From Photobacterium atrarenae (lineage in GTDB: Bacteria > Pseudomonadota > Gammaproteobacteria > Enterobacterales > Vibrionaceae): a stretch of 64,000 bases of DNA. Positions 10,380 to 19,370 of this stretch are shown here, piece by piece; position 1 is the first letter of the stretch; every line of letters begins with the position of its first letter. A model generated the notes under the pieces. It ran no database searches, had not been told where the DNA came from, and saw only the letters and a list, made by a program, of their open reading frames with translations. The position numbers and the translations under genes are program-made. Location of the stretch: assembly GCF_024380015.1 (NCBI RefSeq), contig NZ_CP101510.1, positions 1 through 64,000 on the forward strand, written 5' to 3'.

Positions 10380-10497
10380 ATTTGGTTTTTTGCTTTGACG
10401 GTTTTGAAATTGGTTGCCAAGATTGATTTCGTTTTTATGACATACCCTACAAAAACGTACCCTATAACACGGATAAAGATTCTCACGGAGACAGAAG

Positions 10498-11481
10498 ATG
10501 ATGACGCGTAAAAGAGTGTTAACCGCAATGATCGGGGCAGCCCTGACGTTCGGTGCGACGGCCTCAACCTATGCCGCCACGACGTTGAAACTGAGCCACA
10601 ACCACCCGCGTGACCACGCGGTCCATAAAGCGATGTCACATATGGCCAAGGAAGTCCGCAAGCTGACCGATGGCGATGTCCGGATCCGGATTTACCCGGA
10701 TGCCCAGCTCGGTACCCAGCGTGAATCGATGGAGCTGATGCAGAACGGCGCGCTGGACATGGTGAAGTCGAACGCGGCGGAGCTGGAAGCTTTCGCTCCG
10801 GCATATGCAGCATTTAACCTGCCTTATCTTTTCCGTGATAAATCACATTATTACAACGTACAGGAAGGCTCGGTCGGCGAAGAGATCCTGGCTTCATCCC
10901 GGGAAAGCGGCTTTATCGGCCTGACCTACTATGATGCGGGTGCCCGCAGCTTTTATACCTCAAAGCCGATCAAGACCCCGGCTGATTTGAAGGGGCTGAA
11001 AGTCCGTGTTCAGCCAAGCCCGTCAGCAATCAATATGGTGAAAGCGCTGGGTGGTAGTCCGACACCGCTGGCCTATGGCGAGCTCTATACTGCGCTGCAA
11101 CAAGGTGTGGTGGATGCTGCGGAAAACAACATCCCGTCGTTCAGCTTGAGCCGTCATAGCGAAGTGGCGAAATACTACAGCATGGATGAGCACACCATGG
11201 TGCCAGATGTGCTGGTGATCTCGACCAAGACTTACGATGGCCTGTCGGATGAAAACCGTAAAGCGCTGAAACAGGCAGCCATGGAATCCATGGAGCTGAT
11301 GAAGCAGCTGTGGGCGGAGTCGGAAGCCAAAGAGCGGCAAAAAGCAGAAAAACTGGGTGTGACCTTTGTGTCACCGGATAAAACCGCGTTTGTTGAGTCC
11401 GTCCAGCCGATGTATGCGGACCTGGAAGCGTCAAACCCGGCGCTGAATGATCTCGTCAAACGAATTAAAGAAGTCCAATAA
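10498..11481 (+). CDS. TRAP transporter solute-binding protein (DctP family)
   Basis: A 327-residue periplasmic binding protein with a clear signal peptide (basic MMTRKR, hydrophobic core, cleavage near TYAA). DctP-family landmarks are visible: KLSHNHPRDHAVHK, YPDAQLGTQRESMELMQ, GLKVRVQPSPSAINMVKALGGSPTPLAYGELYTALQQGVVDAAENN, in which the conserved Arg would salt-bridge the substrate carboxylate. GGAG precedes the start by seven bases. It delivers a sugar acid, most likely a hexuronate, to the divergently encoded permease pair. Confidence 0.93.
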   Translation: MMTRKRVLTAMIGAALTFGATASTYAATTLKLSHNHPRDHAVHKAMSHMAKEVRKLTDGDVRIRIYPDAQLGTQRESMELMQNGALDMVKSNAAELEAFAPAYAAFNLPYLFRDKSHYYNVQEGSVGEEILASSRESGFIGLTYYDAGARSFYTSKPIKTPADLKGLKVRVQPSPSAINMVKALGGSPTPLAYGELYTALQQGVVDAAENNIPSFSLSRHSEVAKYYSMDEHTMVPDVLVISTKTYDGLSDENRKALKQAAMESMELMKQLWAESEAKERQKAEKLGVTFVSPDKTAFVESVQPMYADLEASNPALNDLVKRIKEVQ

Positions 11482-11537
11482 CCTGAAACGTAAGTAAATA
11501 ATAAAAAACCAAGGTGTTGCTAGACTCTAGTATATAG

Positions 11538-11560
11538 AGGTTGACCAATTTTGATTGGTC
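11538..11560. promoter_or_regulatory. Candidate autoregulatory operator O4 of the GntR gene
   Basis: AGGTTGACCA overlaps a larger palindrome, GACCAAT-TTTG-ATTGGTC, 24 bp upstream of the regulator's start. It combines the same core as O1-O3 with a second inverted half, as expected for an autorepressed regulator. Confidence 0.65.
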
Positions 11561-11583
11561 GCTATGATGGCGTGAAGTGTGCG

Positions 11584-12372
11584 ATGGAAAACAGTGACAA
11601 TATCATCATGATGCCTTTTGAACCGAAACGGCCTTACCAAGAGCTAGGGCTTATCCTGCGACAGGAACTTATTGATGGCCACTATCAAGTGGGTGATCGT
11701 TTGCCGCCGGAGCGAGATATCGCTGAGCGGCTGGATGTGAGCCGGACCGTGGTCCGGGAAGCCATCATTATGCTGGAGCTGGAGAATCTCGTTGAAGTCA
11801 AAAAAGGCTCAGGTGTTTACGTCCTGAATATTCCGAATCAGGCACACAGCCGGGAAGCGGTGATCAGTGATGATGCCGGCCCGTTTGAAATGCTGCAGGC
11901 AAGGCAGTTACTGGAAAGTAATATTGCCGAGTTTGCAGCCATTCAGGTCACCCCTGGCGATATCGTCAAGATGCGTGCTGCGCTTGATCTGGAGCGGCAG
12001 GAGCTCGCCAACGGTGTCGAGGATGAGGCGCTTGGTGACAAGCAGTTTCATGTTTGCATCGCTGAGGCGACACAGAACTCGGTGCTGGTTGATATGCTCA
12101 AGGACTCCTGGGAGCGCCGTGAGCAGAGCCCGATGTGGAAAAAACTCCATACGCACATTAATGATCAGGCCTATCGCGAAGAATGGTTGGAAGACCATGC
12201 GCGTATCCTGGCAGCCCTGCAACGCAAAGACCCTGTCGCATCCAAAAATGCCATGTGGCAACACCTTGAAAACGTGAAGCAACGATTATTAGAGCTGTCG
12301 GATATTGATGATCCGAATTTCGATGGCTACCTGTTCAGTTCAAACCCGGTTGTTCTCCTCGGCGGAGATTAA
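11584..12372 (+). CDS. GntR/FCD hexuronate regulator (UxuR/ExuR-like)
   Basis: A 262-residue GntR-family repressor. The N-terminal winged helix (RPYQELGLILRQELIDG, RLPPERDIAERLDVSRTVVREAIIMLE, VKKGSGVYVL) closely follows the UxuR/ExuR pattern, and the C-terminal FCD ligand domain carries the usual acidic and histidine metal/ligand residues (DKQFH, EEWLEDHARIL). The start is the ATG at 11584; an in-frame TTG 33 bases upstream would overlap operator O4. It sits between the transporter and uxuA, and the four matching operators in the locus make it the local repressor, probably released by fructuronate or glucuronate (inferred from family). Confidence 0.88.
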   Translation: MENSDNIIMMPFEPKRPYQELGLILRQELIDGHYQVGDRLPPERDIAERLDVSRTVVREAIIMLELENLVEVKKGSGVYVLNIPNQAHSREAVISDDAGPFEMLQARQLLESNIAEFAAIQVTPGDIVKMRAALDLERQELANGVEDEALGDKQFHVCIAEATQNSVLVDMLKDSWERREQSPMWKKLHTHINDQAYREEWLEDHARILAALQRKDPVASKNAMWQHLENVKQRLLELSDIDDPNFDGYLFSSNPVVLLGGD

Positions 12373-12390
12373 TCTTGCGTGACTGATCCG

Positions 12391-12409
12391 GGCCAATCAC
12401 CGATTGGCC
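12391..12409. terminator. Hairpin after the GntR gene
   Basis: An 8-bp perfect inverted repeat (GGCCAATC / GATTGGCC, 3-base loop) lies 18 bp after the regulator stop. No T-tract follows. It could be a weak terminator, or an imperfect operator upstream of uxuA. Confidence 0.4.
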
Positions 12410-12515
12410 TATATCCAGAGCAGCCGCATTGCCCGAGCTGTTTATTTTTATCGTTCAAAGACGGAGCTTGACGCGGTTCGAGCGGGTTTCGTCTGTCTGT
12501 TAAAAGGTGATTGTT

Positions 12516-13703
12516 ATGGAGCAAACCTGGCGTTGGTATGGCCCGAATGATCCTGTTTCCCTTGATGATATTCGTCAGGCCGGGGCAACAGGAATTGTGA
12601 ATGCGCTACACCATATCCCCAACGGGGAAGTGTGGTCCAAAGAAGAGATCCTCAAGCGCAAAGCCCTTATTGAAGAAAAAGGACTGACCTGGTCGGTAGT
12701 CGAGAGTGTGCCGGTCCACGAAGAGATTAAAACCCAGTCAGGCAACTATCAGCAATGGATTGACAATTATAAGCAGACGCTGCGCAATTTGGCTGAATGC
12801 GGGATTGATACCGTCTGTTATAACTTCATGCCGGTGCTGGACTGGACCCGAACCGATCTGGAATTTGAATTGCCGGATGGCTCGAAAGCCCTGCGTTTTG
12901 ATCAGATTGCCTTTGCTGCGTTTGAACTCCATATTCTGAAACGTCCGGGCGCGGCAGCAACATATTCTGATGCGGAGCAGGCGGAGGCGCTGGCGTATTT
13001 TCAGCAAATGACGGCACAGGATATTGATCAGTTGACCCGGAATATCATTGCCGGTTTGCCGGGGGCCGAGGAAGGCTACACCCTGGAAGAATTCCAGGCC
13101 CAGCTCGACCGCTATGCCGGGATCAGCAAAGATCAGCTGCGTCAGCATCTGGCTTATTTCCTCCGTGAGCTGATGCCGGTGTGCGAAGCGCACCAGCTGA
13201 AAATGGCGGTTCATCCGGACGATCCACCGCGTCCAATCCTCGGTCTGCCGCGGATTGTCTCGACCATCGAAGATATCGACTGGCTGACGGAGAACGTGCC
13301 GAGCCAAATGAACGGCCTGACCATGTGTACCGGCTCTTACGGCGTGCGTAGTGACAATGATCTGGTGCGGATGATTCAAAAGCATGGCGATCGGATTTAT
13401 TTCACTCACCTGCGCTCGACGCTGCGCGAGGAGAACCCGAACACCTTCCATGAAGCCGCCCACCTCGATGGTGATGTCGATATGTATCAGGTGGTGATGG
13501 CGATCCTTGAAGAAGAAAAGCGCCGGGCACAAGCCGGGGATACCCGGTTGATCCCGATGCGCCCGGACCATGGTCATCAGATGCTCGATGATCTGAAAAA
13601 GAAAACCAATCCGGGCTATTCCGCGATTGGTCGCCTCAAAGGTCTGGCTGAAGTTCGTGGCCTGGAAATGGCCCTCAAAAGGGCGTTCTTCCAGCCCTCG
13701 TAA
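12516..13703 (+). CDS. uxuA: Mannonate dehydratase
   Basis: D-mannonate dehydratase of 395 residues (E. coli UxuA is 394). It removes water from D-mannonate to give 2-keto-3-deoxygluconate. Metal-binding and catalytic segments are visible: [33 protein letters not shown] and MRPDHGHQM. The ATG at 12516 has AAAGGTG upstream; an in-frame GTG three codons earlier lies within that ribosome-binding site. It completes the path between UxuB and KdgK, although it is transcribed separately from them. Confidence 0.95.
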   Translation: MEQTWRWYGPNDPVSLDDIRQAGATGIVNALHHIPNGEVWSKEEILKRKALIEEKGLTWSVVESVPVHEEIKTQSGNYQQWIDNYKQTLRNLAECGIDTVCYNFMPVLDWTRTDLEFELPDGSKALRFDQIAFAAFELHILKRPGAAATYSDAEQAEALAYFQQMTAQDIDQLTRNIIAGLPGAEEGYTLEEFQAQLDRYAGISKDQLRQHLAYFLRELMPVCEAHQLKMAVHPDDPPRPILGLPRIVSTIEDIDWLTENVPSQMNGLTMCTGSYGVRSDNDLVRMIQKHGDRIYFTHLRSTLREENPNTFHEAAHLDGDVDMYQVVMAILEEEKRRAQAGDTRLIPMRPDHGHQMLDDLKKKTNPGYSAIGRLKGLAEVRGLEMALKRAFFQPS

Positions 13704-13944
13704 CTCGGTTGCTCCGGGACTTGACCCAGGGAAGGGTCTTGTTCCGCGCATCCGCACCTTCAAGCGAGGTCAACCCGTCCAATCCTGGTCCCCATCATTC
13801 GAGGGAAGTTGTATTGACTAGTGACGCTGTCACACCTTAGGTGTTCCGACCTGCAGCGTTTGACCCTGTGTTGGAGCGGACCGTTGCCATCGCTTTGTTT
13901 TGCTTACCTCATGCCGGCATTGTGTGAATAAAGGAAAACCTGCT
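13704..13944. other. Intergenic region before the second rep gene, with a GTGAC-N3-GTCAC palindrome
   Basis: No gene is seen. At 13821-13833 GTGACGCTGTCAC is an exact 5+5 palindrome that also occurs upstream of the main rep gene (35345-35357) and at 19092-19104. The last ~30 bases resemble the sequence just before the main rep gene (TTGTGT..., AAACCTGC, then GTG), so the duplication includes the leader. Confidence 0.5.
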
Positions 13945-14769
13945 GTGATATCAGATGCCTGTCCGCCATCGATTGGCTCGGCCTTGCCCGGACATATTAG
14001 AAAAGGCCATCAGTTGCTTTTCAGCCGCCAGGATCTCTCTGCCCGTGAGGCCGACTTGCTGGCGCTGATGATGGCTCACATGCAAGCGCCGGACTGGCAT
14101 CACCATACACCGGTATACCGATTTTCCTGCAACCAGCTTTCCCAATGGCTCGGGATTGAGCCGCGTCATGTCGCCTCGGTGCTCAGTCCGGTTGCCGAAC
14201 GGTTGTCGCTGCGCCAGGTCGGCCTGCGAACATTGTCGGTCAAAGGCAGGGAAGAATTTGATTACCTCCCTTTTTTCAAGCGCCTGACTTACAGCGACGG
14301 TCATTTGGTGATGATCCCCAATGATCTGCTGCGGGCTGAGTACCTCGCGTCCGCCCAGGGCTGTGCCCTGATTAATACCCGGTATTTCCTGCAGCTGAAA
14401 AAGGAGTACTCCAAGCGTCTTTACGAGCTGCTGAGCTGTTTCAAGACCGCCGACACTCCCCTGCAAGTGCAGAGCATGAATGAGCTGAAAGGGTTGTTCG
14501 GTCTGCTCGATGAAAAAGGCCGGCTTAAAGCCGGCAAGCGTTCCTTCCAGAACAACAGCGTGTTCATGAAGCGCTGTATCCGCGACAGCATCGAGGAGAT
14601 CACGACCAGGACGCAGCTCCGCAAGGAGCTGCTGTTCCTGACCAGCGAGCGTGGCGAGAAGGGCTATCGACTGATCAAGCAGGGGCGGGAAATCGTCGGC
14701 ATCGAGTTCCTCTACCGCTGGCATGAGCCGCGGTCATGGACAAACGAGGTGACATCGGTCGCGACCTGA
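13945..14769 (+). CDS. Second Rep_3/RepB-family initiator paralogue, C-terminally short
   Basis: A 274-residue protein closely similar along its length to the replication initiator at 35474 (shared GHQLLFSRQDLSAREADL, SPVAERLS.RQVGLR, KKEYSKRLYELLS, LKGLFGLLDEKGRLKA, NNSVFMKRCIRDSIEEI). It keeps both winged-helix domains but ends shortly after GIEFLYRWHE, lacking the roughly 85-residue charged C-terminal extension of the other copy. The GTG start matches the paralogue's start. I see no iteron array downstream. It may be a relic of a duplicated or fused replicon, an incompatibility or regulatory Rep, or inactive. Domain assignment is sure; activity is not. Confidence 0.75.
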   Translation: MISDACPPSIGSALPGHIRKGHQLLFSRQDLSAREADLLALMMAHMQAPDWHHHTPVYRFSCNQLSQWLGIEPRHVASVLSPVAERLSLRQVGLRTLSVKGREEFDYLPFFKRLTYSDGHLVMIPNDLLRAEYLASAQGCALINTRYFLQLKKEYSKRLYELLSCFKTADTPLQVQSMNELKGLFGLLDEKGRLKAGKRSFQNNSVFMKRCIRDSIEEITTRTQLRKELLFLTSERGEKGYRLIKQGREIVGIEFLYRWHEPRSWTNEVTSVAT

Positions 14770-14954
14770 GCGGCGTCTCCAGGTGATAGACGCGCATCTC
14801 TCACAAAGTCATATGCATCACATTTAACATAATTAATATAATGTGCATTTATTTTGTAAGATCTAATTAGAAATGTCCTGTTTTTCCTACGGTGATCAGT
14901 ATCTATCTGGTCTGTGTGAGATAAACAAACGATGTTGGTACCATGAATGAGTAA

Positions 14955-15161
14955 GAGATTTTACGCCTGAGTGCTATTCGGGACGTATGTGAAAAACTCA
15001 CTGAATGCCACAACATTTCTATCTCATTGGAAACCCTGCGCCAATGGATGATCGCCGATGGCCTGTGGATCCCCCATGCCAAACGCAAACCCCGGGTTTA
15101 TCAGCCTCGCCATCGCCAGGACTGTCTCGATGAGCTGGTTCAGATTGACGGCTCCCCATAG
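14955..15161 (+). pseudogene. Transposase fragment (ISNCY-like, DDE)
   Basis: An open segment of 68 codons without a start encodes IRDVCEKLTECHNISIS..LETLRQWMIADGLWIPH and ends ..LVQIDGSP-stop. The HTH-like part and the VQIDGS strand (normally holding the first catalytic Asp of a DDE domain, continuing into HxWF) resemble ISNCY-family transposases. Both ends are lost. The sequence up to 15355 shows no further recognisable transposase; a short open stretch around 15230-15326 is not recognised. Confidence 0.6.
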
Positions 15162-15355
15162 GGTTCGTGCCAAGCAGTCGCCAAAGCCGAGAGTTCGTGT
15201 ATTGGTATAAAGCGGAAGTAGAGCGAGGAGATGATTGAAGGGCTGGGTATCGAACAGACGCGAAAGATCACTTCGCGTTTAATCGCCAGAGCGTTTGACG
15301 GGAACCCGCCCCTCCGCGCAGTTTGACTCTGGCGGAGGGACAGGCACTTATGCCA

Positions 15356-16768
15356 TCAATAGCCCATATAGGAGGCTGCCACCATCATGATCCAGCACAT
15401 GACATACATGGGAACCATGATCGGCAGAATGACCGGTAGCCAGCGAGCATAGGATACGCGCCCCAGAGCCAGCATGGCCAGGATGCCGCCGGCCGTCGGG
15501 ATGAACAGATTGGTCAGGCCGTCGCCAATTTGGAACGCGGTGACCATCAACTGGCGACTCATGCCGAGCAGGTCAGCCACCGGGATCAGGATCGGCATGG
15601 TAACCAGTGCCTGGGCCGAGCCGCTGGGAATGAACAGGTTGATCACCCCCTGAATGACGCTGGTCATCACGGCGGCCAGCGCCACAGGTGTCCCTTCAAG
15701 GATGGAACTCAGGGATATGACGATAGTATCGACAATGTGAGCATCGTTCAGAATGACCTGTATCGATGCCGCCAGGCCGATCACCAGTGCTCCCGAGGTC
15801 ACGGATGCCGCACCGTCCATCAGCTGACGGACCAGTTGATTGGCGTTCAGGCCTGAAGCGAAACCGATCACAATCGCCATCATCAGGAAAATTGCGGTGA
15901 TTTCCTTGATATACCAGCCACGCGTGAATACCCCGGTCAGCAGGATCGCCAGTCCGGTCAGGAAAATTGCCAGAATGACCACATCCTGACGTGATACTCG
16001 GTACTCATGCAGTGCCTTGCTCATTTCCACCGGTTGATCATCATGGAACTCCATATTGACCACACGCAGGCAGATATAGGCCGACAGGGTGGCCAGACAG
16101 GTCACGACCATCAGCGTACGCAGCTCCCAGCCTGAGAACAGCGGCAGTTCACCGATGCTCTGGGCTACACCCACGGTATAGGGGCTGATCGGAGACAGGG
16201 CAAAGCCCACGCCGATCCCACCCACTGCCATGGTGACCCCAACCAGCCGTGAGCAGCCGATGGCGGAAGCGATCAGCGCTCCTATCGGTACTAGGGCGAT
16301 ATTGTTTTCACCGCCTACCGCAACGCCGAAAAAACCGTAAATGAAGGTCCCCAGAGTGAGAATCAGGTTACGGCTTTTGATACTGTCGTTGGCCCCCAGT
16401 TTGTTGGCGGTCACACCGATCAGGTTTTCCAGTGCACCGGTGCCCTTGAGCACATGGAAAAGGCCGCCGGCGATAAACACGATGAACAGAAACTGCGCCG
16501 CATTGATCATCCCCTGGGGAATAGCCAGGAACAGTTGGAAGAAGCTCAGCGTTGCAACACCCTCCAGGTACTCGAAAGAGCCCGGAATCACCCGGTTGCG
16601 GCCATCCACGAGCTCCCGTGTGAATTCACCCGCCGGAATGATAAACGTCAGCAGGTACACGCCGACCAGTACCAGAAAGATCAGCACCATGGGGTCAGGA
16701 AATTCGCTGAACCAGCGGCGTTTTTTGACGTCTCCACCGTGATGCGTCTGGGGTGGTTTTGAGCTCAT
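15356..16768 (-). CDS. YfcC-family carboxylate/ion transporter
   Basis: A 470-residue membrane protein with about 12 helices of the YfcC/DcuC (IT superfamily) type. Motifs include FIIPAGEFTR, GVAVGGENNIALVPIGALIASAIGCSRL, SPISPYTVGVAQSIGELPLFSG, NLFIPSGSAQALVTMPILIPVADLLG and the C-terminal FQIGDGLTNLFIPTAGG hairpin. AGGAGGTCACC precedes the start. It lies 48 bp downstream of an M20 amidohydrolase in the same direction, so it may import an N-acylated amino acid or peptide-like substrate for that enzyme, or export the product. The exact substrate cannot be read from sequence. Confidence 0.88.
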   Translation of the reverse strand: MSSKPPQTHHGGDVKKRRWFSEFPDPMVLIFLVLVGVYLLTFIIPAGEFTRELVDGRNRVIPGSFEYLEGVATLSFFQLFLAIPQGMINAAQFLFIVFIAGGLFHVLKGTGALENLIGVTANKLGANDSIKSRNLILTLGTFIYGFFGVAVGGENNIALVPIGALIASAIGCSRLVGVTMAVGGIGVGFALSPISPYTVGVAQSIGELPLFSGWELRTLMVVTCLATLSAYICLRVVNMEFHDDQPVEMSKALHEYRVSRQDVVILAIFLTGLAILLTGVFTRGWYIKEITAIFLMMAIVIGFASGLNANQLVRQLMDGAASVTSGALVIGLAASIQVILNDAHIVDTIVISLSSILEGTPVALAAVMTSVIQGVINLFIPSGSAQALVTMPILIPVADLLGMSRQLMVTAFQIGDGLTNLFIPTAGGILAMLALGRVSYARWLPVILPIMVPMYVMCWIMMVAASYMGY

Positions 16769-16816
16769 GGTGACCTCCTGGGTGTTGGGTATAATCTTGA
16801 TAATATTAATTTATGC

Positions 16817-18040
16817 TTAAGCGTGGGGGCTGCCGCTGAAATAGCGGGATACCAGGCCGACCAGGAAGTTGGCCGCCGCTGCCATGCAGTCGTCGTTGAA
16901 ATCATAATGTGGGTTGTGCACGCTGCAAGGTCCCACCCTGACGCCGGCGTCGTGGCCGTTGTCGCCGTTACCGACCAGGAAATAACAACCGGGCACCTGC
17001 TCCAGGAAGTAGGCACAGTCCTCGCTACCGGTCAGGGGTTGTATGGATGCATCGACGCGGTCGTCGCCGAACAACTTCCTGGCTGTGTCGATGGCCAGCC
17101 GGGTCATCTCCGGGTCATTTTTCAGCACGGGGTAGCCACGGGCGTACTCAACCTCACACTGGCAGTCGAAGGCGTCAGCCTGTGACTGGGCCAGGGTGCG
17201 AATCCGGCGTTCGAGGGTGTCGCGCACCTCGGGGGACAGGGTACGGATGCTGAGCTCCAGCTCAGCCGTGTTGGGAATCACGTTGGCCGAGGCACCGGCT
17301 TGCATCCGACCCACGCTGATCAGCGCCATCTGATTGGGATCCACATTGCGCCCGACAATGCTCTGCAGCGCCAGCAAGGTAGCCGCAGCCGGCAGGGTCG
17401 GGTCCTGCGCCAGATGCGGCAGAGCAGCGTGCCCCCCTTTGCCGGTAAAGGTCAATTTGGCCGTGTCCGATGAAGCCATGAAGGCCCCTTCACGGAAACA
17501 GAGTTTGCCCATGGGGATACCCGGAAAGTTGTGCAGTGCAAAGAGCGCATCACAGGGAAAACGCTCGAACAGACCTTCCTCTATCATGCGCTCAGCCCCA
17601 CCACTGAACCCCATCTCCTCAGCCGGCTGGAATATCAGATGCAGGGTGCCGCTGCCAGGCAGCTGCTGGGTACGGTGCAAGCGCGCGATTGTCTCGGCGA
17701 CTCCCAGCAAGATGGCGGTATGGCCATCATGGCCACAGGCATGCATTTTGTCCGCGACCTGGCTGGCCCAGGGCAGGCCGGTGGCTTCCTGAATGGGCAG
17801 CGCATCCATATCCGCACGCAGCCCCAGGCGTAGTACCGGCTCCTCTCCCCAGCGCAGCACACCAACGACCCCAGTGACCGCTATGCCGGTATGGACCTCA
17901 TAGCCCCAGTTCTTGAGCTGCTCGGCTACTAGCTGACTGGTGGCGAACTCTTCAAACCCCAGCTCCGGGTGCTGATGGATTTGGCGGCGCCAATCCCTCA
18001 TCTGATCGAGATCTGGCGTAATTTTCGAGTGAACTATCAT
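16817..18040 (-). CDS. M20-family amidohydrolase (HipO/AbgB-like)
   Basis: A 407-residue metal-dependent amidohydrolase of the M20D family (hippurate hydrolase, N-acyl-amino-acid amidohydrolase type). Metal-site motifs are visible: LRADMDALPIQE, HACGHDGHTAILLG, LIFQPAEEMG with the catalytic Glu, and SEDCAYFLEQVPG near the C-terminus. The dimerisation domain is in the middle (FTGKGGHAALPHLAQDP). The ATG at 18040 has AGGTGG six bases upstream. No signal peptide. It pairs with the downstream YfcC transporter and the divergent LysR regulator, forming a small uptake-hydrolysis unit. Confidence 0.9.
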   Translation of the reverse strand: MIVHSKITPDLDQMRDWRRQIHQHPELGFEEFATSQLVAEQLKNWGYEVHTGIAVTGVVGVLRWGEEPVLRLGLRADMDALPIQEATGLPWASQVADKMHACGHDGHTAILLGVAETIARLHRTQQLPGSGTLHLIFQPAEEMGFSGGAERMIEEGLFERFPCDALFALHNFPGIPMGKLCFREGAFMASSDTAKLTFTGKGGHAALPHLAQDPTLPAAATLLALQSIVGRNVDPNQMALISVGRMQAGASANVIPNTAELELSIRTLSPEVRDTLERRIRTLAQSQADAFDCQCEVEYARGYPVLKNDPEMTRLAIDTARKLFGDDRVDASIQPLTGSEDCAYFLEQVPGCYFLVGNGDNGHDAGVRVGPCSVHNPHYDFNDDCMAAAANFLVGLVSRYFSGSPHA

Positions 18041-18154
18041 AACAACCACCTGCTGGCATGGACTTTCATCATGGTGGCGTAATAATATCCGTCGACTATG
18101 ATAGTGAAAAGGCAGATCATTTTGCCTGGTGACAACCTATGGTGTTCACATAAA

Positions 18155-19045
18155 ATGAAAGATCATCAGCTCAAGGCCTTAGTGAAAGTCGCTGAGGAGG
18201 GCTCGATTCGCGCAGCGGCAAAGGCGCTTCATCTAAGCCAGAGCGCGCTGACCAAGGCCTTGCGTGAACTGGAAGCTGATCTGGGTGCACAGCTGCTGAT
18301 TCGCAGTTATCGTGGTGTCGAGTTCACCCCGTCGGGAAAAGCGTTATTGACTCGGGCGCGCCTGGCGATGTCCACCCTGGATAAGGCGCGAGATGAGATA
18401 CGCTGGTTACAGGGCGGCGTCGGGATGCGGGTAAACGTAGCTGTGACCTCTTCCGTTGCCGCCACCGCACTGGCAACTGTGTTGAATGAGTTTGAGAAAG
18501 AGTTGCCTGATGTCAGTCTCAGATTTGTCGAGGGCATGTTGCCTACGGTGCTACCCGGCTTGATGGAGGGAGACCTGGACTTCGCCATTGCCGTCGCCGA
18601 GCCGGGGCAGTTACCCTACGAGATCGCTTTCGAACCCCTGACCCAAATTTTATCTGAACCGGTGGCGCGGGTGGGGCACCCGCTGCTGGGAGCCACCGAC
18701 TGGTCGCAGATGTTGGCTGCCCGCTGGGTACTCAGCCTGGCGGCCGGCAGCTCGGCCCAGCAGCTGGTGAACTGGCTTGAATCTGAAGGTGTGCCATTGT
18801 CACAGCGCATTGTCCACTGTGACTCGCCTTTCCTGATGATTGAACTTATCCGCCGCACAGACCTGGTGGGTTTTGGTCCCCGTATCTTCTTTACCGACCC
18901 CCTTTCCGGCAGTGGATTGGCGTGTTTTGACGGCCTGCCCACCTTTCCGTCGCATGCCTTGGGCTTGCTCAAGCTCAAGGGGGCTCCCCTGAGCCCGGGG
19001 GCACAGAAACTTGCCAACCTGTTCCGGCGTCATATCAGCCAGTAG
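18155..19045 (+). CDS. LysR-family regulator of the amidohydrolase/transporter unit
   Basis: A 296-residue LysR-type regulator. The N-terminal winged helix (LKALVKVAEEGSIRAAAKALHLSQSALTKALRELEADLG) is followed by a periplasmic-binding-like effector domain. The start is the ATG at 18155 (MKDHQLK), giving normal LysR length; an in-frame ATG 57 bp upstream would add an unusual leader. It is divergent from the amidohydrolase gene across about 115 bp, the usual arrangement for a LysR activator of its neighbour. Confidence 0.85.
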   Translation: MKDHQLKALVKVAEEGSIRAAAKALHLSQSALTKALRELEADLGAQLLIRSYRGVEFTPSGKALLTRARLAMSTLDKARDEIRWLQGGVGMRVNVAVTSSVAATALATVLNEFEKELPDVSLRFVEGMLPTVLPGLMEGDLDFAIAVAEPGQLPYEIAFEPLTQILSEPVARVGHPLLGATDWSQMLAARWVLSLAAGSSAQQLVNWLESEGVPLSQRIVHCDSPFLMIELIRRTDLVGFGPRIFFTDPLSGSGLACFDGLPTFPSHALGLLKLKGAPLSPGAQKLANLFRRHISQ

Positions 19046-19300
19046 GCACTGATACCTGAGTACCCGAACCAGAGCGCAATAAAAATCACCCGTGACGCCG
19101 TCACTTTCCTGGAGGCATCAGTTCTGCCAATCGCGCTGGCTTCTGCCGGTTTCATCACGCCGGAAACATCAAGACAATCACCTGCACCGGAATTTAACCC
19201 GGCAGCAGACTGTCAGGTAGGCTCCCCCGTCGCTCATCATATCGGATCGAGCCCCGACGATGATCCCGGCGGCGGAGGCTTGCTATCACCCAGAGCTGAC
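19046..19300. other. Intergenic region with a third GTGAC-N3-GTCAC palindrome
   Basis: No gene is seen between the LysR regulator and the gntP terminator. At 19092-19104 GTGACGCCGTCAC is an exact palindrome of the type found upstream of both rep genes. Confidence 0.45.
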
Positions 19301-19333
19301 ATCAAAAAGCCCGCCGTATCACCGGCGGGCTTT
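19301..19333 (-). terminator. Terminator of the acid-sugar operon
   Basis: On the minus strand a 10-bp stem (AAAGCCCGCC / GGCGGGCTTT on the plus strand, 8-base loop with one further possible pair) runs into a TTTTT tract about 40 bp after the gntP stop. A clear rho-independent terminator. Confidence 0.85.
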
Positions 19334-19370
19334 GCTTAATGTTCGCGAGAAGGCATGGTGTGTTGAACGC

